A stretch of DNA of 64,000 bases, taken from NCBI RefSeq assembly GCF_000021325.1, contig NC_011365.1, positions 248,001 through 312,000 on the forward strand, given 5' to 3'. Position numbers and translations under genes: made by a program. Within the stretch, counting starts at the first letter, position 1. Each line of letters begins with the position of its first letter. This document shows positions 11,570 to 21,110 of the stretch, piece by piece. The notes below the pieces were generated by a model, which was given only the letters and a program-made list of their open reading frames with translations, did no database searches and was not told the DNA's origin. Source of the stretch: Gluconacetobacter diazotrophicus PA1 5. Its GTDB lineage: Bacteria; Pseudomonadota; Alphaproteobacteria; Acetobacterales; Acetobacteraceae.

Positions 11570-12661
11570 ATGACCTCCGCCCCCCCTTTCCATCCGCCCC
11601 AGCCGGCGGCCGGCGCCACCTACCGCGACGCGGGCGTGGACATCGCGGCCGGCGATGCGCTGGTCGATGCCATCAAGCCTGCGGCCAGGGCGACCGACCG
11701 CCCCGGCACCATGGGCGGCCTGGGCGGCTTCGGGGCGCTGTTCGACCTGAAGGCGGCCGGTTTCACCGACCCGGTCCTGGTCTCGTGCACCGACGGGGTG
11801 GGCACCAAGCTGATGGTCGCGATCGAAAGCGGCCTGCATGAGACGGTGGGCATCGACCTGGTGGCGATGTGCGTCAACGACCTGGTCGTGCAGGGGGCGG
11901 AACCGCTGTTCTTCCTGGATTATTTCGCGACCGGCCGCCTGGCGGTGGAAGACGCGGCCAAGGTCGTCCGCGGCATTGCCCAGGGCTGCCGCGAATCGGG
12001 CTGCGCCCTGGTCGGGGGCGAAACGGCGGAAATGCCCGGCATGTATGGTCCCGGCCATTACGACCTGGCCGGGTTTTCCGTGGGCGCCGCCGAACGCGCG
12101 GCCCTGCTGCCCGCCGATATCGCGGCGGGCGACACGCTGATCGGCCTGCCGGCCAGCGGCGTGCATTCCAATGGATTTTCGCTGGTGCGCGCCATCGTGG
12201 CGCGCAGCGGCCTGGCGTGGGACGCCCCCTGCCCCTTCGCGCCCGGCCAGACGCTGGCGCAGGCGCTGATGGCGCCCACGCGCCTGTATGTGAAGGCGGT
12301 GCTGGACCTGCACCGCCAGGGGCTGATCCAGGGCGCCGCGCACATTACGGGCGGCGGCCTGCCGGGCAACCTGCCGCGCGTGCTGCCGGCGGGCCTGACG
12401 GCACTGATCGACGGCGGCGCATGGCCCATTCCGCCGGTGTTCGGCTGGCTGGCCCGCACCGGGCAGGTCGATCCCGACGAAATGCTGAAGGTCTTCAATT
12501 GCGGCGTCGGCATGGTGCTGATCGCCCGCGACGGGGACGCGGCGCTGCAGTCCCTGCGCGCGGCGGGTCAGGACGCGTTCGTCATCGGCCGGCTGGAAGA
12601 GGGCACGCCCGGCGCCGCCGCCGGCCTGCGCTTCACCACCCGGCCCGACTTCACCGGATAA
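11570..12661 (+). CDS. purM: Phosphoribosylformylglycinamidine cyclo-ligase (AIR synthetase)
   Basis: 363 aa from the ATG at 11570; the open frame upstream overlaps hdaA and is not coding. PurM closes FGAM to aminoimidazole ribotide using ATP in de novo purine synthesis. Family features are [15 protein letters not shown] at the start, [11 protein letters not shown], the ATP/substrate loop [15 protein letters not shown]-type sequence ([21 protein letters not shown]) and [11 protein letters not shown] near residue 155. purN begins 4 bp after its stop, so the two consecutive activities are co-expressed. Confidence 0.97.
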   Translation: MTSAPPFHPPQPAAGATYRDAGVDIAAGDALVDAIKPAARATDRPGTMGGLGGFGALFDLKAAGFTDPVLVSCTDGVGTKLMVAIESGLHETVGIDLVAMCVNDLVVQGAEPLFFLDYFATGRLAVEDAAKVVRGIAQGCRESGCALVGGETAEMPGMYGPGHYDLAGFSVGAAERAALLPADIAAGDTLIGLPASGVHSNGFSLVRAIVARSGLAWDAPCPFAPGQTLAQALMAPTRLYVKAVLDLHRQGLIQGAAHITGGGLPGNLPRVLPAGLTALIDGGAWPIPPVFGWLARTGQVDPDEMLKVFNCGVGMVLIARDGDAALQSLRAAGQDAFVIGRLEEGTPGAAAGLRFTTRPDFTG

Positions 12662-12665
12662 GCCT

Positions 12666-13304
<639 letters not shown>

Positions 13305-13319
13305 GAACCCGGTCAGCAT

Positions 13320-13345
13320 GACGGGCACCCTGGCGGGTGCCCGTC
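13320..13345. terminator. Bidirectional hairpin between purN and ndk
   Basis: A perfect 11-bp inverted repeat (GACGGGCACCC, loop TGGC, GGGTGCCCGTC) fills most of the 49-bp gap between the convergent stops of purN and ndk. Neither side has a run of T, so it may work with Rho or as an mRNA 3' end rather than as a classic intrinsic terminator. Confidence 0.55.
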
Positions 13346-13353
13346 CGGCGTGA

Positions 13354-13776
13354 TCAGGGCAGGATTTCGGTCTGGGCGAAGAAGAACGCGATTTCGGTGT
13401 TCGCGTTTTCCAGGCTGTCCGAACCATGGACCGAATTCGCCTCGATGCTCTCGGCGAACTGCGCGCGGACGGTGCCCGCCGCGGCCTTCTTCGGGTCGGT
13501 GGCGCCCATCACGTCGCGATGCTTCAGGACGGCGTTCTCGCCTTCCAGCACCTGCAGCACGACCGGGCCGGACACCATGAACGACACCAGCTCGCCGTAG
13601 AACGGACGGTCCTTGTGCACGGCATAGAACGCGCCGGCCTCGGCTTCGCTCAGTTGCACGCGCTTCTGCGCGACGATGCGCAGGCCCGCATCCTCGAACA
13701 CCGCGTTGATCTTGCCCGTCAGGTTGCGCCGGGTCGCGTCCGGCTTGATGATCGACAGGGTACGTTCGGTCGCCAT
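13354..13776 (-). CDS. ndk: Nucleoside diphosphate kinase
   Basis: 140 aa, the standard size. It exchanges the gamma-phosphate between nucleoside triphosphates and diphosphates through a phosphohistidine. [12 protein letters not shown] opens the protein, [14 protein letters not shown] follows, and the active-site histidine is in NSVHGSDS near residue 117. The ATG is preceded by an AAGGAGCC ribosome-binding site. It is monocistronic, with about 240 bp separating it from the divergent ABC-F gene. Confidence 0.97.
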   Translation of the reverse strand: MATERTLSIIKPDATRRNLTGKINAVFEDAGLRIVAQKRVQLSEAEAGAFYAVHKDRPFYGELVSFMVSGPVVLQVLEGENAVLKHRDVMGATDPKKAAAGTVRAQFAESIEANSVHGSDSLENANTEIAFFFAQTEILP

Positions 13777-14016
13777 GGGATGGCTCCTTCTTATTGCTCG
13801 AAATGCGTGGCCAGGACCCCTTGCGCCCTTGCGGACCGGCGCCCCTTACGCGCGCCATCTAGAGCATATTCCCCCGGACTGGTAGGTACAGCGTCACGAA
13901 TCCTGTCCCGTCCGCCGTTCACGTGGCGGAGCACGACGCCCGCCACGCACGGGATTGCATAACTATCAAAGGGTTGGCCAGGCGTGCCGGCCCGTTCTTC
14001 CGGAGCCCCGTATCCC

Positions 14017-15894
14017 GTGAGCCTGCTCGTCATTTCCGACCTGACCCTTCGCATCGCGGGACGCACCCTGCTGGACGGCGCGTCGCTGACCGTCGATCCG
14101 GGGCGCAAGATCGGCCTGGTCGGGCGAAACGGGGCCGGAAAATCCACCCTGCTGGCCGCGATCGCGGGCGATATCGCACCGGACGGCGGCACCATCCACC
14201 TGTCGTCGCGCGCGCGCATGGCCCGCATCCGGCAGGAAGCCCCGTCGGGCGACGCCAACCTGCTGGACACGGTGCTGGCCGGCGACGCCGAACGCACCGC
14301 CCTGATGGCCGAAGCCGACCAGACCCCCGACCCGGTGCGGCTGGCCGACATCCACGAACGGCTGCGGGCGATCGGGGCCGACAGCGCGCCCGCGCGCGCC
14401 GCGACCATCCTGTCGGGCCTGGGCTTCGACGCCGACGCCCAGGCCCGCCCGGTGTCGGATTTTTCCGGCGGCTGGCGCATGCGCGTGGCGCTGGCCACGG
14501 CGCTGTTCCTCAACCCCGACCTGCTGCTGCTGGACGAACCGACCAACCATCTGGACCTGGAAGCCACGATCTGGCTGGAAAACTGGCTGTCCCGCTTTGC
14601 CGGGGCGGCGCTGATCGTCAGTCATGATCGCGGGTTGCTGGACCGGGCGGTGGATGCCATCGCGCATCTGGACCAACGCAAGCTGACGCTGACGCCGGGC
14701 GGATACAGCGAATTCGTGCGCATCCGCACCGAACAGGCCCTGCAGCAGGCCCGGGCGGCGGAACGGATCGCCGCGCAGCGTGCCCACATGCAATCCTTCG
14801 TCGACCGCTTCCGCGCCAAGGCGACCAAGGCGCGGCAGGCCCAGGCACGGCTGAAGGCGCTGGAGAAGCTGCCGGTCCTGGACACCGTGGTCGAGGATGC
14901 GCCCACCCGCTTCGCCTTCCCCGAACCCGCGCCCCTGCCCCCGCCGATGCTGACGCTGGACCGGGTTTCGGTCGGCTATGGCGGCCGGCCGATCCTGTCC
15001 GGCCTGACCCTGCGGCTGGACATGGAGGACCGGATCGCCCTGCTGGGCGCCAACGGCAACGGCAAATCGACCTTCGCCAAGCTGATCGCGGGACGGCTGG
15101 CGCCGATTTCGGGCACCGTGGCGCATGGTCCGCGCCTGCGCGTCGGCTATTTCGCCCAGCATCAGGCGGAGGAACTGGTTCCCGGCGAAACGCCGGTCGA
15201 TCACATGACCCGCGTCATGCCCAAGGCACCGCCCACCGCCGTGCGGGCGCAACTGGCCCGCTTCGGGCTGGATGCCGACCGCGCCGACACGGTGACGCGG
15301 GACCTGTCGGGCGGCGAGAAGGCGCGGCTGCTGCTGGCGCTGGCCACGCGTGAGGCACCGCACCTGCTGATCCTGGACGAACCGACCAACCATCTGGACC
15401 TGGACGCGCGCGAGGCCCTGATCCGCGCCCTGGCGGAATTCGAGGGGGCCGTACTGCTGATCAGCCATGACCCGCACCTGGTCGAACTGGTCGCCGACCG
15501 GCTGTGGCTGGTGGGCGACGGCACCGTGCGGCCCTTCGACGGCGACATGGCGGAATATCGGACATGGCTGTCCGAACGCGCCCGGGCGGCCACCCGCCCG
15601 GCCACCCCGGCGGCCCCCCGCCGCGACGACAGGCGCGAACGCGCCGAAGCCCGCAAGGCCATCGCCCCCCTCCGCCGGAAGGCACGGGACGCCGAAGCCC
15701 GGATGAGCCGCCTGGCCGACGAGCGCGGCCGGCTGGAAACCCGGCTGGCCGACCCCGCGCTCTATGCCGCCGGCGGCGCCGACGAGGTCACGGCGATCAA
15801 CACGCGGCTGGCCGCCATCGGGCGCGAGCAGGAAGAGGCCGAGGAGGAGTGGCTGCTGGCCGAGGCGGCGATCGAGGAAAGCGCCGCCGAGTGA
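14017..15894 (+). CDS. ABC-F family ATPase, YheS type
   Basis: 625 aa from the GTG at 14017, which has GGAG about 11 bp upstream; a GTG at 13984 would add 11 residues. It has two ABC domains and no membrane segment: Walker A GRNGAGKSTL and GANGNGKSTF, signatures FSGGWRMRVALA and LSGGEKARLLLALA, and DEPTNHLDL twice. The linker between them and a charged coiled-coil C-terminus (residues about 545-625) complete the fold. The FSGGWRMR signature and ordering resemble Escherichia coli YheS. ABC-F proteins of this kind bind the ribosomal E site; the specific role here is not known. Confidence 0.9.
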   Translation: MSLLVISDLTLRIAGRTLLDGASLTVDPGRKIGLVGRNGAGKSTLLAAIAGDIAPDGGTIHLSSRARMARIRQEAPSGDANLLDTVLAGDAERTALMAEADQTPDPVRLADIHERLRAIGADSAPARAATILSGLGFDADAQARPVSDFSGGWRMRVALATALFLNPDLLLLDEPTNHLDLEATIWLENWLSRFAGAALIVSHDRGLLDRAVDAIAHLDQRKLTLTPGGYSEFVRIRTEQALQQARAAERIAAQRAHMQSFVDRFRAKATKARQAQARLKALEKLPVLDTVVEDAPTRFAFPEPAPLPPPMLTLDRVSVGYGGRPILSGLTLRLDMEDRIALLGANGNGKSTFAKLIAGRLAPISGTVAHGPRLRVGYFAQHQAEELVPGETPVDHMTRVMPKAPPTAVRAQLARFGLDADRADTVTRDLSGGEKARLLLALATREAPHLLILDEPTNHLDLDAREALIRALAEFEGAVLLISHDPHLVELVADRLWLVGDGTVRPFDGDMAEYRTWLSERARAATRPATPAAPRRDDRRERAEARKAIAPLRRKARDAEARMSRLADERGRLETRLADPALYAAGGADEVTAINTRLAAIGREQEEAEEEWLLAEAAIEESAAE

Positions 15895-15916
15895 GCCGAC
15901 CAGTCCGCCGACGCGG

Positions 15917-17482
15917 TCACGGCTGCTCGGTTGGGGACGCATCCCCCAATGCGCCCGCCGCGAAAGCGAGGCTGGAGGCGGCGATCAGGGCGGCGTAATA
16001 GGCATCCGATCGCTCCAGCCTTGCATCGATCAGACCGCTTTGCGCCAGCGTGGCCTGGGTGATGGACCCGACGCCGTTGCGGTAGGCGGACAATGTGGCG
16101 TCGAAGCTCGTCTGCGCCGCCGTTTGCAGGCGTCCGGACGCGGCATAGGCGCTCAGGCTCGTGTGGACACCATTTTCGGCGACAACCAATTGCTTGACCG
16201 CTTCATCCAGGGTCTGGCGCAAATTCGTCTCGGCGCTGTCGAATCGATTCCTGGCCTGTTTCAATGCCGCGGCACGCATGCCGCCATCGAAGATTGGCAC
16301 GGTGATGCCGCCCAGGATCAGGCTGCTGAAATTGTTCGACGACAGATTGAGCGTCGGCGCGGCATTCGCGCCGATTCCGGGCACGGAGGACAAGGCCAGA
16401 CGCCCGGTCGCGTATGCCACATTGCCGCTGACGAAGATCTTGGGCAGGAACTCCGCCCGCGCCGCCGCGACCGCGCTGCGTGATGCGCGGGCAGTGGCAT
16501 AGGCGGCCAGGACGTCCGGCCGTCGCGCGGCGTCGCGCTGGATCATGTCGTCGGTCAGGCGCGCGTCGGCGAGGCTGAGCGGCCGGTCGGAAATATCCTG
16601 CGTCAGCACGTGCGTGCCGGGCGGGATGCCGATGGCCGTCATCAGGTCGAGATAGGTGTTCTCCGCACCGCCCTCGGCCTGAACCAGCCGCAGTTCGGCC
16701 TGGGCGGTCGCCTGCCTCGCCTGGGTCGCATCCACGACGGTACCCTGGCCGCGACGTAACCGCATGTCCGCGGCATCCTCGACCTTGCGCGCATTGTCCA
16801 GCGCCTGATGGAGCAGGGTGACCCGCGCGGTCGCCGCGGCGTGGGTATAGAAGGCGAGCGTTACGGCGTAGATCAGTTTCTGATGCGCGCCCGTGAACAG
16901 GATGTTGGTGGCGAGCTGGCTCTGTCTGGCGGCGTCGATCGTGGCCTCGCGCTTGCCGAAATCGAACAGCAGCCACTCCAGGCCGAGCGTCTGCACCTCG
17001 CCGTTGCCCACCCGCGTGCTTGTGCCGCCGATATCGACGTTGCCGATGGCCGCGTTGGCGCCGCTATCGTGCGCATGATTGTAGCCGCCCACCACGGTGG
17101 CCGTCAGGTGCGGCAGATAGGTGCTGCGCGCGATGCCCACCGCCAGCGCCGCGTCGCGCGCCGTATTCCAGGCGCGCCTGGTGTCCGGGTTGGTGGATTG
17201 CGCGATGTCGATCAGTTCGGCAAGCGAATAGGGATGCGCGCCTTGCAGTTCGGGCGGCGCCGGACGGCCCTGGATATTCCGGTTGGACGGCAGGCTGTAG
17301 CCCGGGGGCAACGCAAGCCCGCGCGCGCAGCATGGACCGGGAATGATCTCGCCGGCAGCCGAGACATTGGGGCGCCAGGGCGCGTCGGGCCGGTCCGGCG
17401 CCGAATGCAGGGCTTGGGTGGCGCAACCGGCCAGCCCGAGCATGGCGAACCCGATGGTTGCGAGGGAGGCGGGACGGGTCAC
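15917..17482 (-). CDS. mdtP: Outer-membrane efflux lipoprotein (MdtP-like, TolC superfamily)
   Basis: 521 aa from the GTG at 17480-17482, which overlaps the stop of mdtO (GTGA). This start gives a lipoprotein signal with lipobox LAGC, lipidated Cys20. The body is an outer-membrane factor with two repeated helical halves; YSLAELIDIAQSTNPDTRRAW marks the first and RRPDVLAAYATARASRSAVAAARAEFLPKI the second. It would form the exit duct of a tripartite pump with the HlyD-like and FUSC proteins encoded just upstream. The gene order copies the Escherichia coli ytcA-mdtNOP cluster; substrate unknown. Confidence 0.85.
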   Translation of the reverse strand: MTRPASLATIGFAMLGLAGCATQALHSAPDRPDAPWRPNVSAAGEIIPGPCCARGLALPPGYSLPSNRNIQGRPAPPELQGAHPYSLAELIDIAQSTNPDTRRAWNTARDAALAVGIARSTYLPHLTATVVGGYNHAHDSGANAAIGNVDIGGTSTRVGNGEVQTLGLEWLLFDFGKREATIDAARQSQLATNILFTGAHQKLIYAVTLAFYTHAAATARVTLLHQALDNARKVEDAADMRLRRGQGTVVDATQARQATAQAELRLVQAEGGAENTYLDLMTAIGIPPGTHVLTQDISDRPLSLADARLTDDMIQRDAARRPDVLAAYATARASRSAVAAARAEFLPKIFVSGNVAYATGRLALSSVPGIGANAAPTLNLSSNNFSSLILGGITVPIFDGGMRAAALKQARNRFDSAETNLRQTLDEAVKQLVVAENGVHTSLSAYAASGRLQTAAQTSFDATLSAYRNGVGSITQATLAQSGLIDARLERSDAYYAALIAASSLAFAAGALGDASPTEQP

Positions 17483-19281
17483 GAGGCCAGGCTCTCCAAC
17501 CGTTCGAAACGTGCGCGCGTCTGGGCATCGCGTTCGGGAATCAGCAGGTCTTCGGCCAGCCGGGAGGCATCCCGCAGGGCTTCGCCGCATTGGGACATCC
17601 TTTCCGTATCGGCGCGCATATGGACGGGTTCGGTGGCCGCGAATTCAAGCGTGCGCTGGCTGGCCGAGATCGCGCCCAACACCTCGGCCGCATGGGTCAC
17701 GCGCGCCTGCGGCGTGATACTGTCGCGCTGTGCCGCAAGGGCCCTGACGACGCCCCGCAACGTCGCCGCGATCCTGTCCCAGGCGCTGGCGGGCCAGAAA
17801 CTGGTGAACATCGCATAGGTGATGAAATTGCCGAGCATGATGCCGACCACGCGGTCGCGCGCCACGGTCATGTCGGTGGTCGGGCCGTAATCCTTGATGT
17901 CCGTCAGGAAGAAGGCCAGCCCGATCTGGAATCCCGCATACGCAATGCGTTCGTCACCGGTCTTGACCCAGGCTGCGATGAACGCGCCCGCGAAGACAAG
18001 AGCCAGGAACCCGGTGATATCGTTCAGATGCGGCATCAGCAGGATGATCGAGCCGATGCCGAGCGCGGCACCCAGCAGTGCGCCGCCGATACGCAGCATG
18101 AGCTTGGAAATCATCTCGCCCATCGTCGGCTGGGCCACGATGAAACACGTGATGATGCAGGTATGGATGCCCGGCCAGTCGAGGATCTTGAAGATGAAAT
18201 AGCTGGTCATCACCGCGGCCGTGCCCTTCACGGCAAAGCGGACATGGTCGGGGTTCGTGAAGGCGTCGGGGAAAAAAAAGCCCCCGCTTTTTTTCTCCTC
18301 CGGGGGCTTTTCCTCCGGTGCCGGGGTCGTGAAAATCGCGATCAGTGCCGCCATTGCGGCAAGGGCCGGTTCGTTGGAGGGCACGGCGGGGGGCGCGATA
18401 TCGGCGGGATAATCGCCCGCCTCGAACATCGCCGCCATCTCCTCCAATGTTTCCAGCAGGGCAGACGGGCAAGGTGATCCGCCTTCTCGCACCGCCGCGT
18501 CGGCCAGGGCAAGGACGCCGATGCTGGAATAGGCCGCCTGCTTCAGGCAGGCGAGGTCGCGCCGGTTCCAGATCCTTTCCAGCGCCGCCATCTTCACGTT
18601 CGCCATCATGCCCGCGTCGCCCTGGCGCAGCATGTCCTGGGCGCGCTCGCGCGTCGCGTCATCGGGATGACGCAACAGCGCCATGGCCATGCGCAGGCGG
18701 CCTGCGATGGCGCGCATCAGCACGGTCCTGGGCGACGGGCAGATGATCAGTCCGAGCCCGATCATGACCAGGCCCGGTATGGCGAGGAACAGATCGGTGT
18801 AGAGCAGCGCGCGGGTGGCGATCTCGCCGACCGGCGCCTGATCGACGGCGATCAGCCCATAGACGGTGATCAGCCCCAGCATATAGGCGAGCGGCTTGAG
18901 CTTGCTGGCTGACCCGAGGAAGAAGAAGCAGAAGGACAATATCGCCACGCCGACGACGATGCCCAGCGGATGATCGAGCGTCAGGCGAATCAGCCCGTAC
19001 AGCATGGCGAGGATGACGAGGATCAGCACATTCACGGCGAGGCCGGCGACGAGATTGGTCACGCGGTCCTTCTGCCAGAGCGCCATCGTGACCAGGGCGG
19101 GCACGGCGAGGTCGGGGACCTGCCAGATTTCCCCCACCAGGACCGTCGTGGCGCAGGCTGCCGCCATGCGCAGGGCGTAGCCGAGACGCCCCGGTTCCGG
19201 GTCGCACGCCAGCCTCCAGGCCCGCCCGAGCGTCAGGCGCCCGGGATCGGCGATATGTCGGTCAGGGACAGGCGGCGCCAT
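17479..19281 (-). CDS. mdtO: FUSC family inner-membrane exporter (MdtO-like)
   Basis: 600 aa from the ATG at 19281, which lies inside the 3' end of mdtN; the longer frame from 19467 overlaps mdtN extensively. It has two sets of about five membrane helices: residues about 30-170, starting at LGYALRMAAACATTVLVG, and about 365-495, with MTSYFIFKILDWPGIHTCIITCFIVAQ. Cytoplasmic domains follow each set. A low-complexity linker with PPEEKKSGGFFFP near residue 330 separates the halves. FUSC proteins export aromatic acids or drugs with a periplasmic adaptor and outer-membrane factor. The linker DNA contains a terminator-like hairpin on the coding strand, described separately. Confidence 0.86.
   Translation of the reverse strand: MAPPVPDRHIADPGRLTLGRAWRLACDPEPGRLGYALRMAAACATTVLVGEIWQVPDLAVPALVTMALWQKDRVTNLVAGLAVNVLILVILAMLYGLIRLTLDHPLGIVVGVAILSFCFFFLGSASKLKPLAYMLGLITVYGLIAVDQAPVGEIATRALLYTDLFLAIPGLVMIGLGLIICPSPRTVLMRAIAGRLRMAMALLRHPDDATRERAQDMLRQGDAGMMANVKMAALERIWNRRDLACLKQAAYSSIGVLALADAAVREGGSPCPSALLETLEEMAAMFEAGDYPADIAPPAVPSNEPALAAMAALIAIFTTPAPEEKPPEEKKSGGFFFPDAFTNPDHVRFAVKGTAAVMTSYFIFKILDWPGIHTCIITCFIVAQPTMGEMISKLMLRIGGALLGAALGIGSIILLMPHLNDITGFLALVFAGAFIAAWVKTGDERIAYAGFQIGLAFFLTDIKDYGPTTDMTVARDRVVGIMLGNFITYAMFTSFWPASAWDRIAATLRGVVRALAAQRDSITPQARVTHAAEVLGAISASQRTLEFAATEPVHMRADTERMSQCGEALRDASRLAEDLLIPERDAQTRARFERLESLAS
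18271..18311 (-). other. Terminator-like hairpin with A7 and T8 runs inside mdtO
   Basis: On the coding strand of mdtO an 11-bp perfect stem (AAAAGCCCCCG / CGGGGGCTTTT, arms 18301-18311 and 18276-18286) is followed by a run of eight T in the direction of transcription. The 14-nt loop holds a run of seven A. This is the textbook form of an intrinsic terminator but lies in the linker codons of an intact gene. It could cause partial termination, or slippage of polymerase or ribosome at the homopolymers. Confidence 0.6.
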
Positions 19282-20296
19282 GCCGGATCTCGACGGTGGC
19301 GGTGGCACCCAGGCGCAGCAGGTTCGGGTCGGCCCGATCGATCTTGACCCGCACGGGGAACCGCTGCGCCACGTGCACCCAGTCCATTTCGCGCGGCACG
19401 ACGGGAAGGGCGCGTGCGCTCCCTGCCGAATCGGCGGACAGGACGCCCCAGCCGATGCTGTCCACATGACCGCGAATGGCCACGTGCCGGTCGATCATGG
19501 AATGGACTGTCGCGCAGTCTCCGGGGCGGATGGGGCGCAGATCGACCTCCCGGATATTGGCATTGGCATACCATGCATCGTTGGCGATCAGAGTGAAGAG
19601 CACTTGCGCCGGCGCCAGAATCTCGCCTGGCTTGACGCGCAGGCTGGTCACGTAGCCGTCCAGAGGGGCGACGACCGTTGTCTGCCTGAGTTCATAGCGC
19701 GCGTGATCGAGCGCCGCCGCAGCCGCGTCCCGCGCCGCCAGCGTGCTGTTCAGGTCGCCGATTGCGGTCTGCGCCGCCGCTTCCTGCCGATGCGCCTGCT
19801 CCAGCGATATCTCGGCATCGCGAAGGGCAACCCGGGCCTGATCATATTGCTGCAACGGGATATAGGCATGCCCGGCCAGAGGCGAGAGGCGTTCGACCGT
19901 GCGCGCGGCGAGATCGCGGTTGGTTCGCGCGCGCGCGGTCTGGGCCTGTGCCACGGCGGCGTCGGCGGTCTTGACCGAGACCAGCCGTCGCTGGTTTTCG
20001 ACCTCGGCCTGTGCCAGCGCCAGATTGGCTTGCGCCTGCCGCACGGTCAGCTCGTACGGTTCGGGATCGAGACGATAGAGCAGGTCGCCCTTGCGCACCG
20101 CCTGATTGACGTGAACGGGCAGATCGACCAGTCGGCCGCCGACGGTCGAGGCCATGTGCACGATTTCGGCGTCGATCGACCCGCTGTCGGAGGAAGGATG
20201 GGCGCTGTCCTCGTTCGCGACATGGACGCCCAGCAGGACAGCGGCCCCGACGCAGGCCACGGCGATGATGAGACCGACAGGCTTCCTGCCGGACAT
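19262..20296 (-). CDS. mdtN: HlyD-family periplasmic adaptor (MdtN-like)
   Basis: 344 aa from the ATG at 20296, which has GAAGGG six bases upstream; an in-frame ATG at 20311 is possible. It begins with one membrane anchor (residues about 8-25), then a biotinyl-lipoyl half-motif (AEIVHMASTVGGRLVDLPVHVNQ), a long alanine-rich coiled-coil hairpin (about 80-195), the second lipoyl half (VVAPLDGYVTSLRVKPGEIL) and a beta-barrel domain. The protein bridges the FUSC pump and the outer-membrane factor. It follows ytcA closely and overlaps the start of mdtO. Confidence 0.88.
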   Translation of the reverse strand: MSGRKPVGLIIAVACVGAAVLLGVHVANEDSAHPSSDSGSIDAEIVHMASTVGGRLVDLPVHVNQAVRKGDLLYRLDPEPYELTVRQAQANLALAQAEVENQRRLVSVKTADAAVAQAQTARARTNRDLAARTVERLSPLAGHAYIPLQQYDQARVALRDAEISLEQAHRQEAAAQTAIGDLNSTLAARDAAAAALDHARYELRQTTVVAPLDGYVTSLRVKPGEILAPAQVLFTLIANDAWYANANIREVDLRPIRPGDCATVHSMIDRHVAIRGHVDSIGWGVLSADSAGSARALPVVPREMDWVHVAQRFPVRVKIDRADPNLLRLGATATVEIRHGAACP

Positions 20297-20313
20297 GGAA
20301 ACCCTTCGCATCG

Positions 20314-20586
20314 CTATGGCCCGAACCAGATCAGCCAGGCCAGGAGCGCCGCGATTACGCCGAGCGATACGTAGGTGAACAGCCGGAAGCTCAGGATCGC
20401 GTCGATACCGGTCTGAATGAATACCACCCGCAAACCCACGGCGGCGGCGATACCCACCATTGCGCAGAACATCCAGCCCGGGAAATAGGCCCCGACCAGT
20501 GGAAAGGACGGGGCGCCACGCACAGCGCAGCCACCGAGGAAAAGAACGGGCGCTACACGCGCAAGAGGAGCGGAATGCGAGGTCAT
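20314..20586 (-). CDS. ytcA: YtcA-like small membrane lipoprotein
   Basis: 90 aa from the ATG at 20586. This start places a short signal ahead of lipobox FLGGC, with Cys20 as the likely lipidated residue. After it come SFPLVGAYFPGWMFCAMVGI and two membrane helices (about 38-58 and 65-85). Size, lipobox and the GAYFP-W-FCA pattern fit the YtcA family, whose gene precedes mdtNOP in Escherichia coli. The same position here supports the assignment. Function of YtcA is not established; it may assist pump assembly. A GTG at 20607 would give a longer N-terminus. Confidence 0.75.
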   Translation of the reverse strand: MTSHSAPLARVAPVLFLGGCAVRGAPSFPLVGAYFPGWMFCAMVGIAAAVGLRVVFIQTGIDAILSFRLFTYVSLGVIAALLAWLIWFGP

Positions 20587-20656
20587 GAAATAACCGCAAA
20601 TCCCCACGCGTTAAGACGGCTGACGGCTATTGCGTTACCCTAACGTATCAGAAATC

Positions 20657-20928
20657 TCAGGTCCATCTCCGGTCGCGACGCATCCGGGCCCGCCGCCCGA
20701 GCCCCTGCACCATCAGGCCGCCAAGGAAGATGGTCAGGCCGCCGGCCGACAGGATCGCCCCGGCCCAGCCGACCGATTGCGCGCCATGTCCGGCAGCATG
20801 CCCATGATCGCGAATTCGCCGGTTCCGATAGCGAAGGCGCCCAGGGCCAGCGCGCGTTCCGCCGCCGCGACGCCATGTGGCGCGTTGTAATACCCGATGG
20901 GCGCGTCCTGTCCGTTTTCGGCGTTCAT
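20657..20928 (-). pseudogene. Remnant of an MFS transporter gene (internal deletion)
   Basis: An ATG at 20926-20928 with a good GCAGGA site opens a frame whose residues 26-48 (ALALGAFAIGTGEFAIMGML and onward) match the first helix of AraJ-type MFS drug exporters. The frame then drifts and stops at 20734 after 64 codons. In another reading frame of the same strand, VGWAGAILSAGGLTIFLGGL resembles the final helix of the same family. The simplest reading is loss of about 1 kb of the gene, joining first and last helices out of frame. It lies upstream of the efflux operon on the same strand. Confidence 0.65.
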
Positions 20929-21110
20929 TCCTGCATCCTTGTCCGTTACGCCATCCGGTATGCCGAGTGGGCGTCACGCCGGTAAACCCGTCATTAAGCG
21001 TCGCGTGTGCGAATGACGGGACGAAGCGCCCCCCGGGGGCTGTCGCCCGAATCGACGCGGGCGTGCAGATGTGCCAACGATCGCAATCGCCCCCACAGCC
21101 TGGATGGACC

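Noticed and set aside
13984..14016. Longer N-terminus of the ABC-F protein from GTG 13984
   Set aside because: The GTG at 14017 has a better-placed GGAG and begins directly before the conserved first strand; the extension is not needed, though not excluded.
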